DNA from: Oscillatoriales cyanobacterium CG2_30_40_61
GTDB lineage: Bacteria > Cyanobacteriota > Cyanobacteriia > Cyanobacteriales > Microcoleaceae
Assembly (NCBI GenBank): GCA_001873365.1
Contig: MNYZ01000050.1
Location: forward strand, 1-33,790
Reading direction: 5' to 3'
Length of the DNA: 33,790 bases
The notes under the pieces were generated by a model. It did not search any database. It saw only the letters and a program-made list of their open reading frames with translations, and had not been told where the DNA came from. The position numbers were made by a program, and so were the translations under genes. This document shows, piece by piece, positions 26,401 through 33,600 of the stretch (the first letter of the stretch is position 1; the number at the start of each line of letters is the position of its first letter).

Positions 26401-26889
26401 AAAACCAATGGCGGCTTGATTGCGTTCATCTAGGGGTTCTAGGTAGATAATTGCATGATATTCCGGTCGAGGATCATCGGGATTGATGGCAAAATTAGGA
26501 ATACCCTCAGCTTTCATCCGGGCTATTAATTGCTCTTTTTCCGAGGGTTGAACTCGAATCGTAAAGCCTATTCCCTGAATCCCAGGATATTCCCCCCGCA
26601 GTTGTAACTGTTCCATATAGGCGCGGAATTTTTCTCGATCCACGGTATCATGGCTGGCAAATAACCCACTTCCCGCGCGGAGCAAGGCAATATAGGTTTT
26701 AACCCGATCTCGAATTAGGTTTTCCGTCTGTTGGGCGGAGGCATTAAACTGTAACCGATCCTGGTTACGCGCCGTTGATTCTACATAATAAGTGGCGATC
26801 GCTGTTAGCACCAAAGTCCCCAACAGAACCAAATAGGGGACAATCTGCCGATTCGGAGATAGGAATTTATACAGCCATTTACGCTTCAT
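23458..26889 (-). CDS. CHASE-domain hybrid histidine kinase with receiver
   Basis: 1143 residues from the ATG at 26889; a TTG at 26931 would add 14. Span 1 is at about 17-36, an extracytoplasmic CHASE sensor at about 60-285 (GIQGIGFTIRVQPSEKEQLI, EPVRRRAMENARDGG), span 2 at about 316-334, and then three PAS domains (about 365-475, 487-610, 620-735). HisKA has H758 in LSHELRTPLN, HATPase carries NRLQQVMWNLLTNAIKFSPEGGE and GGLGLGLTIV, and the C-terminal receiver has VVDDE, phospho-acceptor D1070 and conserved K1124. CHASE domains sense small ligands such as cytokinin-like molecules in plants, but the bacterial ligand is unknown. No downstream output gene is adjacent. A 64-bp tandem repeat follows the stop. 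Confidence 0.93.
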   Translation of the reverse strand: MKRKWLYKFLSPNRQIVPYLVLLGTLVLTAIATYYVESTARNQDRLQFNASAQQTENLIRDRVKTYIALLRAGSGLFASHDTVDREKFRAYMEQLQLRGEYPGIQGIGFTIRVQPSEKEQLIARMKAEGIPNFAINPDDPRPEYHAIIYLEPLDERNQAAIGFDMFTEPVRRRAMENARDGGSPAASGRVKLRQEIDAKKQAGFLIYFPIYRGNSTPPTVRERREKLLGFIYSPFRMGDLMKGLFGSYRESFIDFEIYDGLAITPASLLYTSNPDHLLDFKPKSRHRKMLSIAGNTWTIIYTSRPELDFNSQRLIAPYIAFIGSMVGVILFGLMRSQIQARHIAEKTATELRKSEKALQDSEARFQAFMDYNPAVAWICDRQGRMLYFSRSYTQTFPVSENASETTIFDIFPPDIASKFLTHTSIVASQNLVLEVIESLPRRDRQIGEFLIYQFPIWVDQGEPLVGGVAIDRTESHRAETLLRRSEVQYRTMVEQSPLSILILSLDGAVQRVNRAWEELWGIKAETIKDYNLLADQQLIEKGIIPYIQKGLAGEAVAIPPILYDPHQSFPGLSSYGYAQRWVEAYIYPVRDEMGQIREAVFIYEDITERKHAEEELQESEARFRTLIETTFDGIIIHENGIILDANQGASIMFDYPLGEMMGSSLLDFVTPESQNLIIQNIRNNLEAPLEAMGLRKDGTIFDVEIIGRSQIYKGRQVQVTALRDISSRKQLEAQLRTRAEELTEVNRLKDEFLATLSHELRTPLNAILGWTQLLISRDLDKETFSRATETINRNTRALSQLIEDLLDVSRIISGKLNFSPNPTALIPVIESAIETVRSITDAKNIKINIFSEPNIGMVLGDSNRLQQVMWNLLTNAIKFSPEGGEIQVRISKSQDQNSLTDSNSEAMNYAEIQVSDTGQGISKEFLPFVFERFRQADGSITRKQGGLGLGLTIVRHLVEIHGGSVTVDSPGLGQGTVFTVKLPLMTSDMLKDYQHLQWGLGDNDLIFESCLKLKGVKILVVDDEVDARDLVAHILANCGSEVVTVGSAEEAINIFKANSALSPFHILISDIGLSREDGYSLIRQIRLLPPEEGGQIPALALTAYAKDEDRQAAFSAGFYAHLAKPVEPHELLFTIANLIGIIA

Positions 26890-27325
26890 AGAGCTGTGAT
26901 GGAAAGTCTGGGGATTAGAACTGCGGGTCAACTATTAATCTTTGTGTTGTTTGGGGTGATTGTTACTTGGGGTTTTTTGCGTATCATATCACGGAAAATT
27001 GGATTGGCTAGTTACGAGAAAGCAATTCTGCTCAGATTTACGCTTGTATTAAACAATTTTAAAGAGGTTTTTATTAAAAAATCATATAGATAGTGCAGCA
27101 CCTAAAGCCACTTAATTATTTCTTTCTGCGTTACTTGATCAACTAAGCGGATGGGGGCGAGAGCAAAAGCCAGACGGATTTCGCTCATTTCGTTTATTGC
27201 GCTTGTTTCGCAAAATTGCTAACATAGGTTATAGTCAATTTTAATCCGACCTCTCGTTTGTAGAAGTTGGAGACACTTTTGTAGTAAATGCAAACTTTTA
27301 TATGAGATAGTGACAGGAGGAATCG
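26890..27325. other. 436-bp intergenic region with a possible remnant
   Basis: There is no convincing gene. A plus-strand open frame 26896-27093 overlaps the kinase start and is probably chance. Another open stretch at 27116-27244, without a start codon, reads ALLDQLSGWGREQKPDGF then LRLFRKIANIGYSQF, and may be the tail of a lost gene. The antitoxin SD AGGAGG lies at 27315-27321. Confidence 0.45.
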
Positions 27326-27811
27326 ATGACACTCACGCCAACTCCACGCTTGCGGTCTGTTCTACCGACGGAAGAAGAAGCTACAATTGCACAAGCCAGT
27401 AGCTTGTCTTTGGCACGGTACATCAAGAACCAAGATGGATGTACCCGTACTATCAAGCTTGTGCAAGATGACAGTCAAGATGAAGTTGTTGTCATACCTG
27501 CTGAAGCTTTTCGTCTACTGCGTGAGATTTTGGCACAGATGGCGAAGGGAAATGCTGTAACATTGATTCCAATCCACGCAGAACTCACGACCCAAGAAGC
27601 TGCGGACATTTTGAATGTTTCCCGTCCCTATTTAGTGCAACTGCTGGAGTCTGGAGAAATCCCTTTTCGGAAAGTGGGTACACGCCGAAGGGTGTGTTAC
27701 CAAGATTTAATGGACTACAAAAATCGAATTGATGCAGCACGAAGGGAAACTCTTGATCAGCTTACTATTCAAGCTCAAGAACTGAATATGGGATACGAAG
27801 GAGTCATGTAG
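27326..27811 (+). CDS. Putative antitoxin with excisionase-type helix-turn-helix
   Basis: 161 residues. The N-terminal part (45-80) has DEVVVIPAEAFRLLREILAQMAKG. The central part (86-132) is an excisionase/MerR-type HTH: ELTTQEAADILNVSRPYLVQLL then SGEIPFRKVGTRRRVCYQDLMDYK. Such proteins are the antitoxin halves of HTH-PIN pairs, and this gene overlaps the PIN gene by one base (TAGTG), so translation is coupled. The antitoxin probably binds its own promoter and neutralises the PIN nuclease. It has a strong SD (AGGAGG) and an ATG start. A stand-alone regulator is less likely given the coupling. Confidence 0.85.
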   Translation: MTLTPTPRLRSVLPTEEEATIAQASSLSLARYIKNQDGCTRTIKLVQDDSQDEVVVIPAEAFRLLREILAQMAKGNAVTLIPIHAELTTQEAADILNVSRPYLVQLLESGEIPFRKVGTRRRVCYQDLMDYKNRIDAARRETLDQLTIQAQELNMGYEGVM

Positions 27812-28380
27812 TGGCTAATTTTTCCGTTGTTTACGATGCTTGTGTTTTATATCCAGCACCGCTTCGTGATTTTTTAATGGAACTTGCCCTTACTGACTTA
27901 TTTAAGGCACGTTGGACAGATGCTATTCACGATGAATGGATCAGAAATGTTCTCAAAAATCGTCCTGATCTTACACTTGAACAGCTTACCAGGACTAAAA
28001 CTCTGATGAATTCTCATATTAGAGATTGCTTAATCACAGGATACGAAGACCTTATACCAGGATTACAACTTCCTGATCCAGATGATCGTCATGTTCTTGC
28101 TGCTGCAATTCGCTGTAATGCCGATGTAATTGTCACTTTTAATCTTGATGATTTTCCCAGTCAAGCACTGCAACAATATGGTGTTGAAGCGCAGCACCCG
28201 GATGAGTTTATTCTACACTTACTCGACTTGAACCCAGCAATGGTCTGTAGAGCAGCCGAAATACAACGAATCAGACTCAAAAATCCACCTAAAACACCTG
28301 ATGAATATCTGGACACGCTTCTAAAACAAGGACTTCCGCAGTCCATGATTGCGTTAAGAGAGTTGTGTTATGGAATTTAG
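27811..28380 (+). CDS. PIN-domain toxin (ribonuclease), partner of upstream HTH antitoxin
   Basis: 189 residues starting with GTG inside the antitoxin stop; GAAGGAG lies about eight bases upstream. The PIN-type acidic residues are D9 (VVYDACVLYP), E42 (HDEWIRN), D91/D92 (LPDPDDRHVLAAAI) and D113/D114 (FNLDDFP). PIN toxins cleave RNA with these residues around a metal ion. It is longer than a typical VapC (about 130 residues) because of a C-terminal helical extension (from about 145, AEIQRIRLKNPPKTPDEYL). All catalytic positions look intact, so the pair is likely functional. A hairpin built from two GATCGC motifs follows the stop. Confidence 0.88.
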   Translation: MANFSVVYDACVLYPAPLRDFLMELALTDLFKARWTDAIHDEWIRNVLKNRPDLTLEQLTRTKTLMNSHIRDCLITGYEDLIPGLQLPDPDDRHVLAAAIRCNADVIVTFNLDDFPSQALQQYGVEAQHPDEFILHLLDLNPAMVCRAAEIQRIRLKNPPKTPDEYLDTLLKQGLPQSMIALRELCYGI

Positions 28381-28410
28381 CGATCGCCTTTGATTCTAAG
28401 AGTGATCGCT
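28379..28410. terminator. Hairpin after the HTH-PIN pair
   Basis: AGCGATC (28379-28385) pairs with GATCGCT (28404-28410) and is followed by TTTTGAG. It starts in the PIN stop codon. The inner pairing is partial. Confidence 0.5.
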
Positions 28411-28619
28411 TTTGAGGGTGATCAGTATTTAGTAAAACATCTGCCTTTCTCTATTTCAATATCAGGATTATCTTTAGGAATGAGAAACAAAAACAATTAA
28501 CCTCAATTGCAGAGCATTGGAACAAGAGGAAAAGCAAAATATTCGTCTTTGGATCAGTTTCAAAGCAACAGAATAATAAACAGGTTAAAGGTTAATCGTT
28601 ATTGTATTTGTGTAATAAC
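28411..28619. other. Intergenic region, nothing recognised
   Basis: AT-rich sequence between the PIN toxin stop and the stop of the opposite-strand helical protein. I see no ORF or clear repeat. Confidence 0.5.
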
Positions 28620-29168
28620 TCAATGCTTAATCCAAATCATAGACTGATAAGCATTATTAGTTTTTTGCTGAAAATCTTGATACTTATCTAAAGGGGTTTT
28701 TATTAAAAAATCATAATGATTTTTGAGATTATCAGTATAACTCTGGCAATATAATTGATACAAAGTAATAACCTCTTGTATCTCGGACTCAGTTAAAATT
28801 CTTCTAGGATTAAATAAACATTCTTGATAAATAAAATATATAATGGTTTTAGATGATAAAAGATTATTAATTTCACGAGCTTCTTGAATCCGATTTTTTT
28901 GTCTAGTTAGATTTTGCTGTTTTAAGTAAATCGCTGTCAGATAAGCTTTGAATAAATTGATATAAGCTGAGTAAATAATGTAAATATGATCTAGGGATAA
29001 ACTAATTTGATCTCGATTGTTGTGAAGACTAATTAATTCTCTTATATGATTTTCCTGTGTATCTAATAATAGTTCTATACTCAAAGCTGTATTTTCAGTC
29101 AGCCCATAATCTTCTAAAAGCTGAATCAAGGTTAATGAATTTTTGATTAAGAGTTTACTCTCAGCCAA
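28620..29168 (-). CDS. Unknown helical protein, low GC
   Basis: 182 residues with a TTG start at 29168; no in-frame ATG exists until the last few residues, so the start is uncertain. It is predicted almost all helical, rich in Leu, Ile, Asn, Gln and Tyr, with charged stretches (QNLTRQKNRIQEAREINN), no signal peptide and no strong membrane span. I recognise no family. It overlaps the end of the decayed PIN gene by 22 bp. Its AT-rich codons and lack of a good start fit a horizontally acquired or decaying gene. Confidence that it is a real gene is only moderate. Confidence 0.45.
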   Translation of the reverse strand: MAESKLLIKNSLTLIQLLEDYGLTENTALSIELLLDTQENHIRELISLHNNRDQISLSLDHIYIIYSAYINLFKAYLTAIYLKQQNLTRQKNRIQEAREINNLLSSKTIIYFIYQECLFNPRRILTESEIQEVITLYQLYCQSYTDNLKNHYDFLIKTPLDKYQDFQQKTNNAYQSMIWIKH

Positions 29169-29545
29169 GGTAATAAATTAACTTCTGTAATAAAACGATA
29201 ATCACTCTGATTTCTAGTAAGGAGAGGGATATTAAAACTAATGGCTGTCGCAGCTATTAACGCATCAGGAATTAATAAACCATGACTTAAGCAGTATTAT
29301 CTTAATAGTTCAACAGCTTGATCCGAGATAGATTCATTAATTTTAATAATTACATAGTTGTTTAAAAAAACAGTTAATTTTTGCTGTTCAGATTTATTAC
29401 GACAACCGACCATTAATTCCATCTCTGTCACCACACTAATTGACAACAAGGCTGTTTTTGATTCATCTTGAAGTCGATTAATAGCTGGCTCGATTCCCCG
29501 AAATATGTCAATTAAGATGTCTGTATCGATTAAAATTTGCTTCAT
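29147..29545 (-). pseudogene. VapC-like PIN toxin with in-frame stop
   Basis: The full frame would give about 132 residues, the standard VapC length. The N-terminal 82 residues (MKQILIDTDILIDIFRG, SISVVTEMELMVGCRNKSE, ISDQAVELLR) end at a TAA at 29297-29299. The same frame continues immediately with YCLSHGLLIPDALIAATAI, then FNIPLLTRNQSDYRFI, a normal PIN C-terminus. A single change (for example CAA to TAA) would explain it. The lost part contains the later catalytic aspartates, so the toxin is probably dead. The upstream antitoxin is also truncated. Confidence 0.85.
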
Positions 29546-29546
29546 A

Positions 29547-29663
29547 CTAACCCATCCATTCTTGCTTCCTTATTTGGCGAACCCATGCTGAACTATCTTG
29601 TAAATCTTCTCGATCTTTCCACATTCCAACGCCAGGATCATCTTTAATAGAAATAGAAGACTG
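29547..29663 (-). pseudogene. Headless VapB-like antitoxin
   Basis: An open frame without a start codon encodes only the C-terminal part SISIKDDPGVGMWKDRED, then SSAWVRQIRKQEWMG. This fits the tail of VapB-type antitoxins that precede VapC. The stop is followed after one base by the ATG of the PIN pseudogene. The N-terminal DNA-binding part is missing; the frame is preceded by TAA and the HIP1-pair hairpin. Confidence 0.7.
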
Positions 29664-29674
29664 TTAATTATAGC

Positions 29675-29707
29675 GCGATCGCCCTTTAACTTAAAAAGAG
29701 CGATCGC
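29675..29707. terminator. putA terminator-like hairpin made of two HIP1 sites
   Basis: On the plus strand, GCGATCGCCCTTT (29675-29687) faces AAAGAGCGATCGC (29695-29707), giving a 13-pair stem with a single mismatch (a G-U wobble in the putA-sense RNA) and a seven-base loop. It lies 31 bp beyond the putA stop. Confidence 0.55.
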
Positions 29708-29737
29708 CTTTTAATGCGCCGCATCGCAACAACGGGG

Positions 29738-32713
29738 TTATTCCATCCCTTCAATGGGAGCAAAACCCTGACGTTGAATATTTTCAGTGATGTGACGGGG
29801 TTCTAAGAATTGTAATAGATAATCGGGGCCCCCCGCCTTAGAACCCACACCAGAAAGTTTGAAACCGCCGAAGGGTTGACGGGAAACAATAGCCCCCGTA
29901 ATTCCTCGGTTAATATACAAATTTCCCACTTCAAATTCCGCTTTAGCCTTGCTAATATGGGAGGGAGTTCGGGAATATAAACCCCCGGTTAATGCAAAAT
30001 TAGTCCCATTAGCAATATCCAACGCTTCCTCAAAATTTTGCGCTTTAATCACCGCTAAAACCGGACCAAAAATTTCCTCTTGGGCGATTTTTGCCGTCGG
30101 TAAAACATTAATAAAAACCGTTGGCCCGACAAAATAACCGGTTTCCGGTGCAGCAACTTGGATGGCAAGTTCGGCTTCTTGTTTGCCGATCTCAATATAT
30201 TCCTTAATCTTCTGTTGAGCATTGGCATCAATCACCGGGCCGACTTGCGTACTCAGTAAGGCTGCATCTCCCACATTTAAAGACCGCACCGCCTCAGTTA
30301 AACGGTTAACAAACGCCTGATAAACTGGTTCCAACACCACCACCCGGGAACAGGCGGAACATTTTTGCCCCGTATACCCAAAGGCCGAATAGACCACCCC
30401 CGCCACCGCTTGGTCAAGGTCGGCACTTTCATCAACAATAACGGCATTTTTGCCCCCCATTTCGGCAATAACCCGTTTTAGGTGTTTCTGTCCGGGTTTC
30501 AGCAGTGCCGCCTCAGCATAAATCCGGCACCCGACTTCCTGGGAACCCGTGAAGGTAATCATGTGAACCTCCGGGTGTTGCACCATGTAAGAACCCACGG
30601 TTGATCCTTTCCCCGGCACAAATTGAAACACACCCGGTGGCACACCTGCATCTACTAATACTTCTGTAATTTTAGCACCGATCACCGATGACACTTCCGC
30701 AGGCTTTAATAACGTGCAGTTACCCGTTACCAAAGATGCTACCGTCATACCCACGGGTATCGCCAGGGGGAAATTCCAGGGGGAAATAATCAGAGAAATG
30801 CCACGGGGTTGATAGTTATAACGGTTAGTTTCTCCAGCAGTATCATACTGGTAGCCCTGATCTAACCGTTCCATTTCATCGGCATAATAGCGACAAAAAT
30901 CAATCGCTTCTGATACCTCAGCATCACACTGATGCAGGGGTTTGCCAACTTCATACACCATCCAAGCACTGAACTCCGCCCGCCGTTGTTCAAACAGTTC
31001 GGCGGCTTTGCGTAGCACACCTGCCCGTTCTCGCACGGGGGTATGCCGCCAGGCGGGGAAGGCGGCTTTGGCGGCTTGAATAGCGGTTTCCGCCTGTTCA
31101 ACGGTAATTAACCCAACTTTCCCGACGATTTCCGAGGGGTTGGAGGGGTTTACCGAGTCTATAATTTGGGCGGTATTTACATATTGACCATTAATTAAGG
31201 GGTTATAGGTTTGTCCTAATTGGTTATAGACAATTTCTAAGGCGCGCACCCCTTTATCCCGTAAAGCAGTATTAGAAAAATTCGTATCGGCGGAATTAGG
31301 AAATACGGGTTTCCAGGTATCAAAAATATTGCTATTTTGGTTATCTTTGGGGGGAGATAATAACTCCTCAACCGGGCGATTTTCTGAACTTTGACGGATA
31401 AAAGAACTATTAGCCGTATTCTCTAATAACCGCCGAATTAAATAGGACATTCCGGGTAATAAATCCCCATAGGGGCAATACATTCTTACCCGATATCCTT
31501 TCTGAACTAAGGCTTTACCTAGTTGGTCGCCCATACCATATAAAATCTGCATTTCAAAAGCCCGACTAGGCACTTTTAAAGTTTCAGCGATCGCCATTGC
31601 TCTAGCTTGAGAACGGACATTATGGCTACCAATAGCCGAATAAATATATTGATGATTTTCTAACATCAATTGGGTCAGTCGTTCAAAATTAGCATCCGTT
31701 GCCGCCTTATCATTATAAACGGGTTGGGGCCAGTCATTCTGCATGGATTTAATCGTTTCTTGATCCCAATAAGCCCCTTTAACCAGTCGCACACTCACCG
31801 GATATCCCCGTAATTTCACCCATTCTATAATCCCTTCTAAATCCTTTTGAGATTCCCGCAAATAGGCTTGTACCGTCATTCCAATATCAGTTCGGTTACG
31901 GAATTCTGATTCCATCAACAGATTTTTTAAAATGCTGAAGGTTAAATCTTTATAGGCGTATTGTTCCATATCAAAATGCACCGCCGCCCCCAATTCTTTC
32001 GCCCGACGTAATAAAATACGGATGCGTTCACCGACTTTTTCTTCACTTCCTTGAGCATCTAAAGGATCAAATTGGGAATAAAAAGCAGTTAATTTAACCG
32101 ATACTTGAACTTTAGGAATCGGGTTGCCATCGGCTTGATCAATTTGGGGAATATTCTGCCATTTTTTCGCAGCTTCACTGAGTTTTTCCATCAATTCTAA
32201 ATAATTATTTAGATAGGATTGCGCCTCGGTTTCCGTAATAACTGCTTCCCCTAATAAATCAACAGTAAACGCCATTTTATCTTTGCGTAACTGTTCTAAA
32301 GTTCTAATCACTTTGGGAATATTTTCCCCAGCAATATATTTTTGGGCGAGGGTTTCTACCGCCGGAGCTACGGTGGTCGCCGCCAGTTGTCCGGGTACGG
32401 AGTCGGGGTTGGCAAAGTTGAGTAATTTTTTCAACATATCGGGAAGTTCGACTTCTGCCGTGGTCAGATATTCTTGTAAGTGTGCGGCAATTTCGGGTTT
32501 ACTCCGCAACGCAGGTAAACAGTCAATAAAATGAAATAATTGTACCCGTAAACCCGGGTTTGCCATTGTCCAGTCGAGGAGTTTATCATCTAAACGCATT
32601 TGGTCTTGCAATTGTCCGAACAATGAGCGTTTTTTCTCTTGGGTCGCCGCCAGTAATTGTTTAGCAATTTCTAGGGTTTTGGCTTCGTAGGTATCAGGGT
32701 ATTGTGCAACCAC
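29738..32713 (-). CDS. putA: Bifunctional proline dehydrogenase / glutamate-semialdehyde dehydrogenase
   Basis: 991 residues from the GTG at 32713, which has GGAG ten bases upstream. An ATG at 32743 adds ten residues but has no SD. PutA oxidises proline to glutamate in two steps with FAD and NAD. The FAD-barrel half (about 110-435) shows MEQYAYKDLTFSILKNLL, RLVKGAYWDQETI and YRVRMYCPYGDLLPGMSYLIRRLLENT. The dehydrogenase half (about 500-975) shows ISPWNFPLAIPVG, FTGSQEVG, EMGGKNAVIVDESADLD with the active-site glutamate, GYTGQKCSACSRVVV with the catalytic cysteine, and EIFGPVLAV. Both active sites look intact. There is no DNA-binding N-terminal domain, so it is not the autoregulating type. 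It stands as a single gene. Confidence 0.95.
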   Translation of the reverse strand: MVAQYPDTYEAKTLEIAKQLLAATQEKKRSLFGQLQDQMRLDDKLLDWTMANPGLRVQLFHFIDCLPALRSKPEIAAHLQEYLTTAEVELPDMLKKLLNFANPDSVPGQLAATTVAPAVETLAQKYIAGENIPKVIRTLEQLRKDKMAFTVDLLGEAVITETEAQSYLNNYLELMEKLSEAAKKWQNIPQIDQADGNPIPKVQVSVKLTAFYSQFDPLDAQGSEEKVGERIRILLRRAKELGAAVHFDMEQYAYKDLTFSILKNLLMESEFRNRTDIGMTVQAYLRESQKDLEGIIEWVKLRGYPVSVRLVKGAYWDQETIKSMQNDWPQPVYNDKAATDANFERLTQLMLENHQYIYSAIGSHNVRSQARAMAIAETLKVPSRAFEMQILYGMGDQLGKALVQKGYRVRMYCPYGDLLPGMSYLIRRLLENTANSSFIRQSSENRPVEELLSPPKDNQNSNIFDTWKPVFPNSADTNFSNTALRDKGVRALEIVYNQLGQTYNPLINGQYVNTAQIIDSVNPSNPSEIVGKVGLITVEQAETAIQAAKAAFPAWRHTPVRERAGVLRKAAELFEQRRAEFSAWMVYEVGKPLHQCDAEVSEAIDFCRYYADEMERLDQGYQYDTAGETNRYNYQPRGISLIISPWNFPLAIPVGMTVASLVTGNCTLLKPAEVSSVIGAKITEVLVDAGVPPGVFQFVPGKGSTVGSYMVQHPEVHMITFTGSQEVGCRIYAEAALLKPGQKHLKRVIAEMGGKNAVIVDESADLDQAVAGVVYSAFGYTGQKCSACSRVVVLEPVYQAFVNRLTEAVRSLNVGDAALLSTQVGPVIDANAQQKIKEYIEIGKQEAELAIQVAAPETGYFVGPTVFINVLPTAKIAQEEIFGPVLAVIKAQNFEEALDIANGTNFALTGGLYSRTPSHISKAKAEFEVGNLYINRGITGAIVSRQPFGGFKLSGVGSKAGGPDYLLQFLEPRHITENIQRQGFAPIEGME

Positions 32714-32856
32714 GGTTGAATGTCTCCAGTTAAGATACAGCATGACAACCGAGGGAAAATGTCAGGAGGTTCTGACAATTATTTCCCCTCATTTGTGTTT
32801 AGGTTCATTTCTTCTATTGTACGTCTAAAGGGGGTTAAAGTTGAGATTAACCCTTG

Positions 32857-32956
32857 TTCCCAGGTTCTACCTGGGAATGCAACGAGGGGGGCTCTGCCTC
32901 CGATTAAAATAGCAGGCGGAGCCTGTAAAATAGCATTGCTAGGTGGAACCTAGCAA
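32857..32956. repeat. REP-like three-hairpin repeat left of RAYT
   Basis: Three hairpins in order: TTCCCAGG/CCTGGGAA (32857-32877), GGCTCTGCCT/AGGCGGAGCC (32890-32923) and TTGCTAGGT/ACCTAGCAA (32936-32956). The same three reappear right of the transposase at 33600-33790. Hairpins 1 and 3 are similar to each other. Confidence 0.85.
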
Positions 32957-33033
32957 CGAGGGATACGAGGGATGAGATGTATGAGATAATTAAATTTAGT
33001 CCACCCTAAAAACCAAAATTATCTTAAATCGAG

Positions 33034-33564
33034 ATGGGACGTAGCCGCTATCGAGTGTTAGGAAACCAGCCCCATTTTATCACCTGTACAACTGTCAACT
33101 GGATTCCGATTTTTAGCCATCCTGAATTTGCTCAAATTATCCTTGATTCTTTAAAATTTTTACACTATCAACACCGCTTAATTTTACATAGCTATGTGGT
33201 TATGGAAAACCATCTCCATTTAATTGGAACTGCTGAAAATTTATCCAAAGAAATCAGAACTTTTAAATCCTTTACTGCCCGTTCTATTATTGATCAATTA
33301 AAACTGAATCAAAATCATTATCTATTAACTCAACTTAAATTCGCTAAACTCCCCCATAAAACGGATCAAGAATATCAACTTTGGCAAGAAGGCTTTCATC
33401 CCGAAGCCATCCTCAGCGAAGAAATGTTATTTCAAAAAATAGACTATATTCATAACAATCCGGTTAAACGGGGTTATATTGATGACCCCATACATTGGCG
33501 ATATTCCAGTTATCGAAACTATCAAGATTTACCCGGATTAATTCCTATAGAAATTATTTCATAA
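33034..33564 (+). CDS. REP-associated tyrosine transposase (RAYT, IS200-like Y1 type)
   Basis: 176 residues of the TnpA-REP/Y1 transposase family, which cut and rejoin single-stranded DNA at short palindromes. The N-terminal NQPHFITCTTVNW, the HUH-type metal motif MENHLHLI (H60, H62) and the catalytic tyrosine Y138 in KIDYIHNNPVKRGY are all present, followed by WRYSSYRNY. Length is full for RAYTs, so it appears intact. It is flanked on both sides by the same three-hairpin repeats, the expected arrangement for a RAYT with its REP substrates. An inverted pair AGATAATT/AATTATCT (32984-33024) lies just before the ATG. Confidence 0.9.
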   Translation: MGRSRYRVLGNQPHFITCTTVNWIPIFSHPEFAQIILDSLKFLHYQHRLILHSYVVMENHLHLIGTAENLSKEIRTFKSFTARSIIDQLKLNQNHYLLTQLKFAKLPHKTDQEYQLWQEGFHPEAILSEEMLFQKIDYIHNNPVKRGYIDDPIHWRYSSYRNYQDLPGLIPIEIIS

Positions 33565-33572
33565 ATATTTCT

Positions 33573-33600
33573 CCCTCGTCCCTCGTCCCTCGTCCCTCGT
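33573..33600. repeat. CCCTCGT tandem repeat
   Basis: Four 7-bp units of CCCTCGT directly after the RAYT gene and before the REP-like array. Confidence 0.85.

Noticed and set aside
26896-27093. Plus-strand 65-residue ORF with one hydrophobic stretch at the 5' end of the CHASE kinase
   Set aside because: It overlaps the kinase leader, has no ribosome binding site and a non-protein-like second half; treated as chance.
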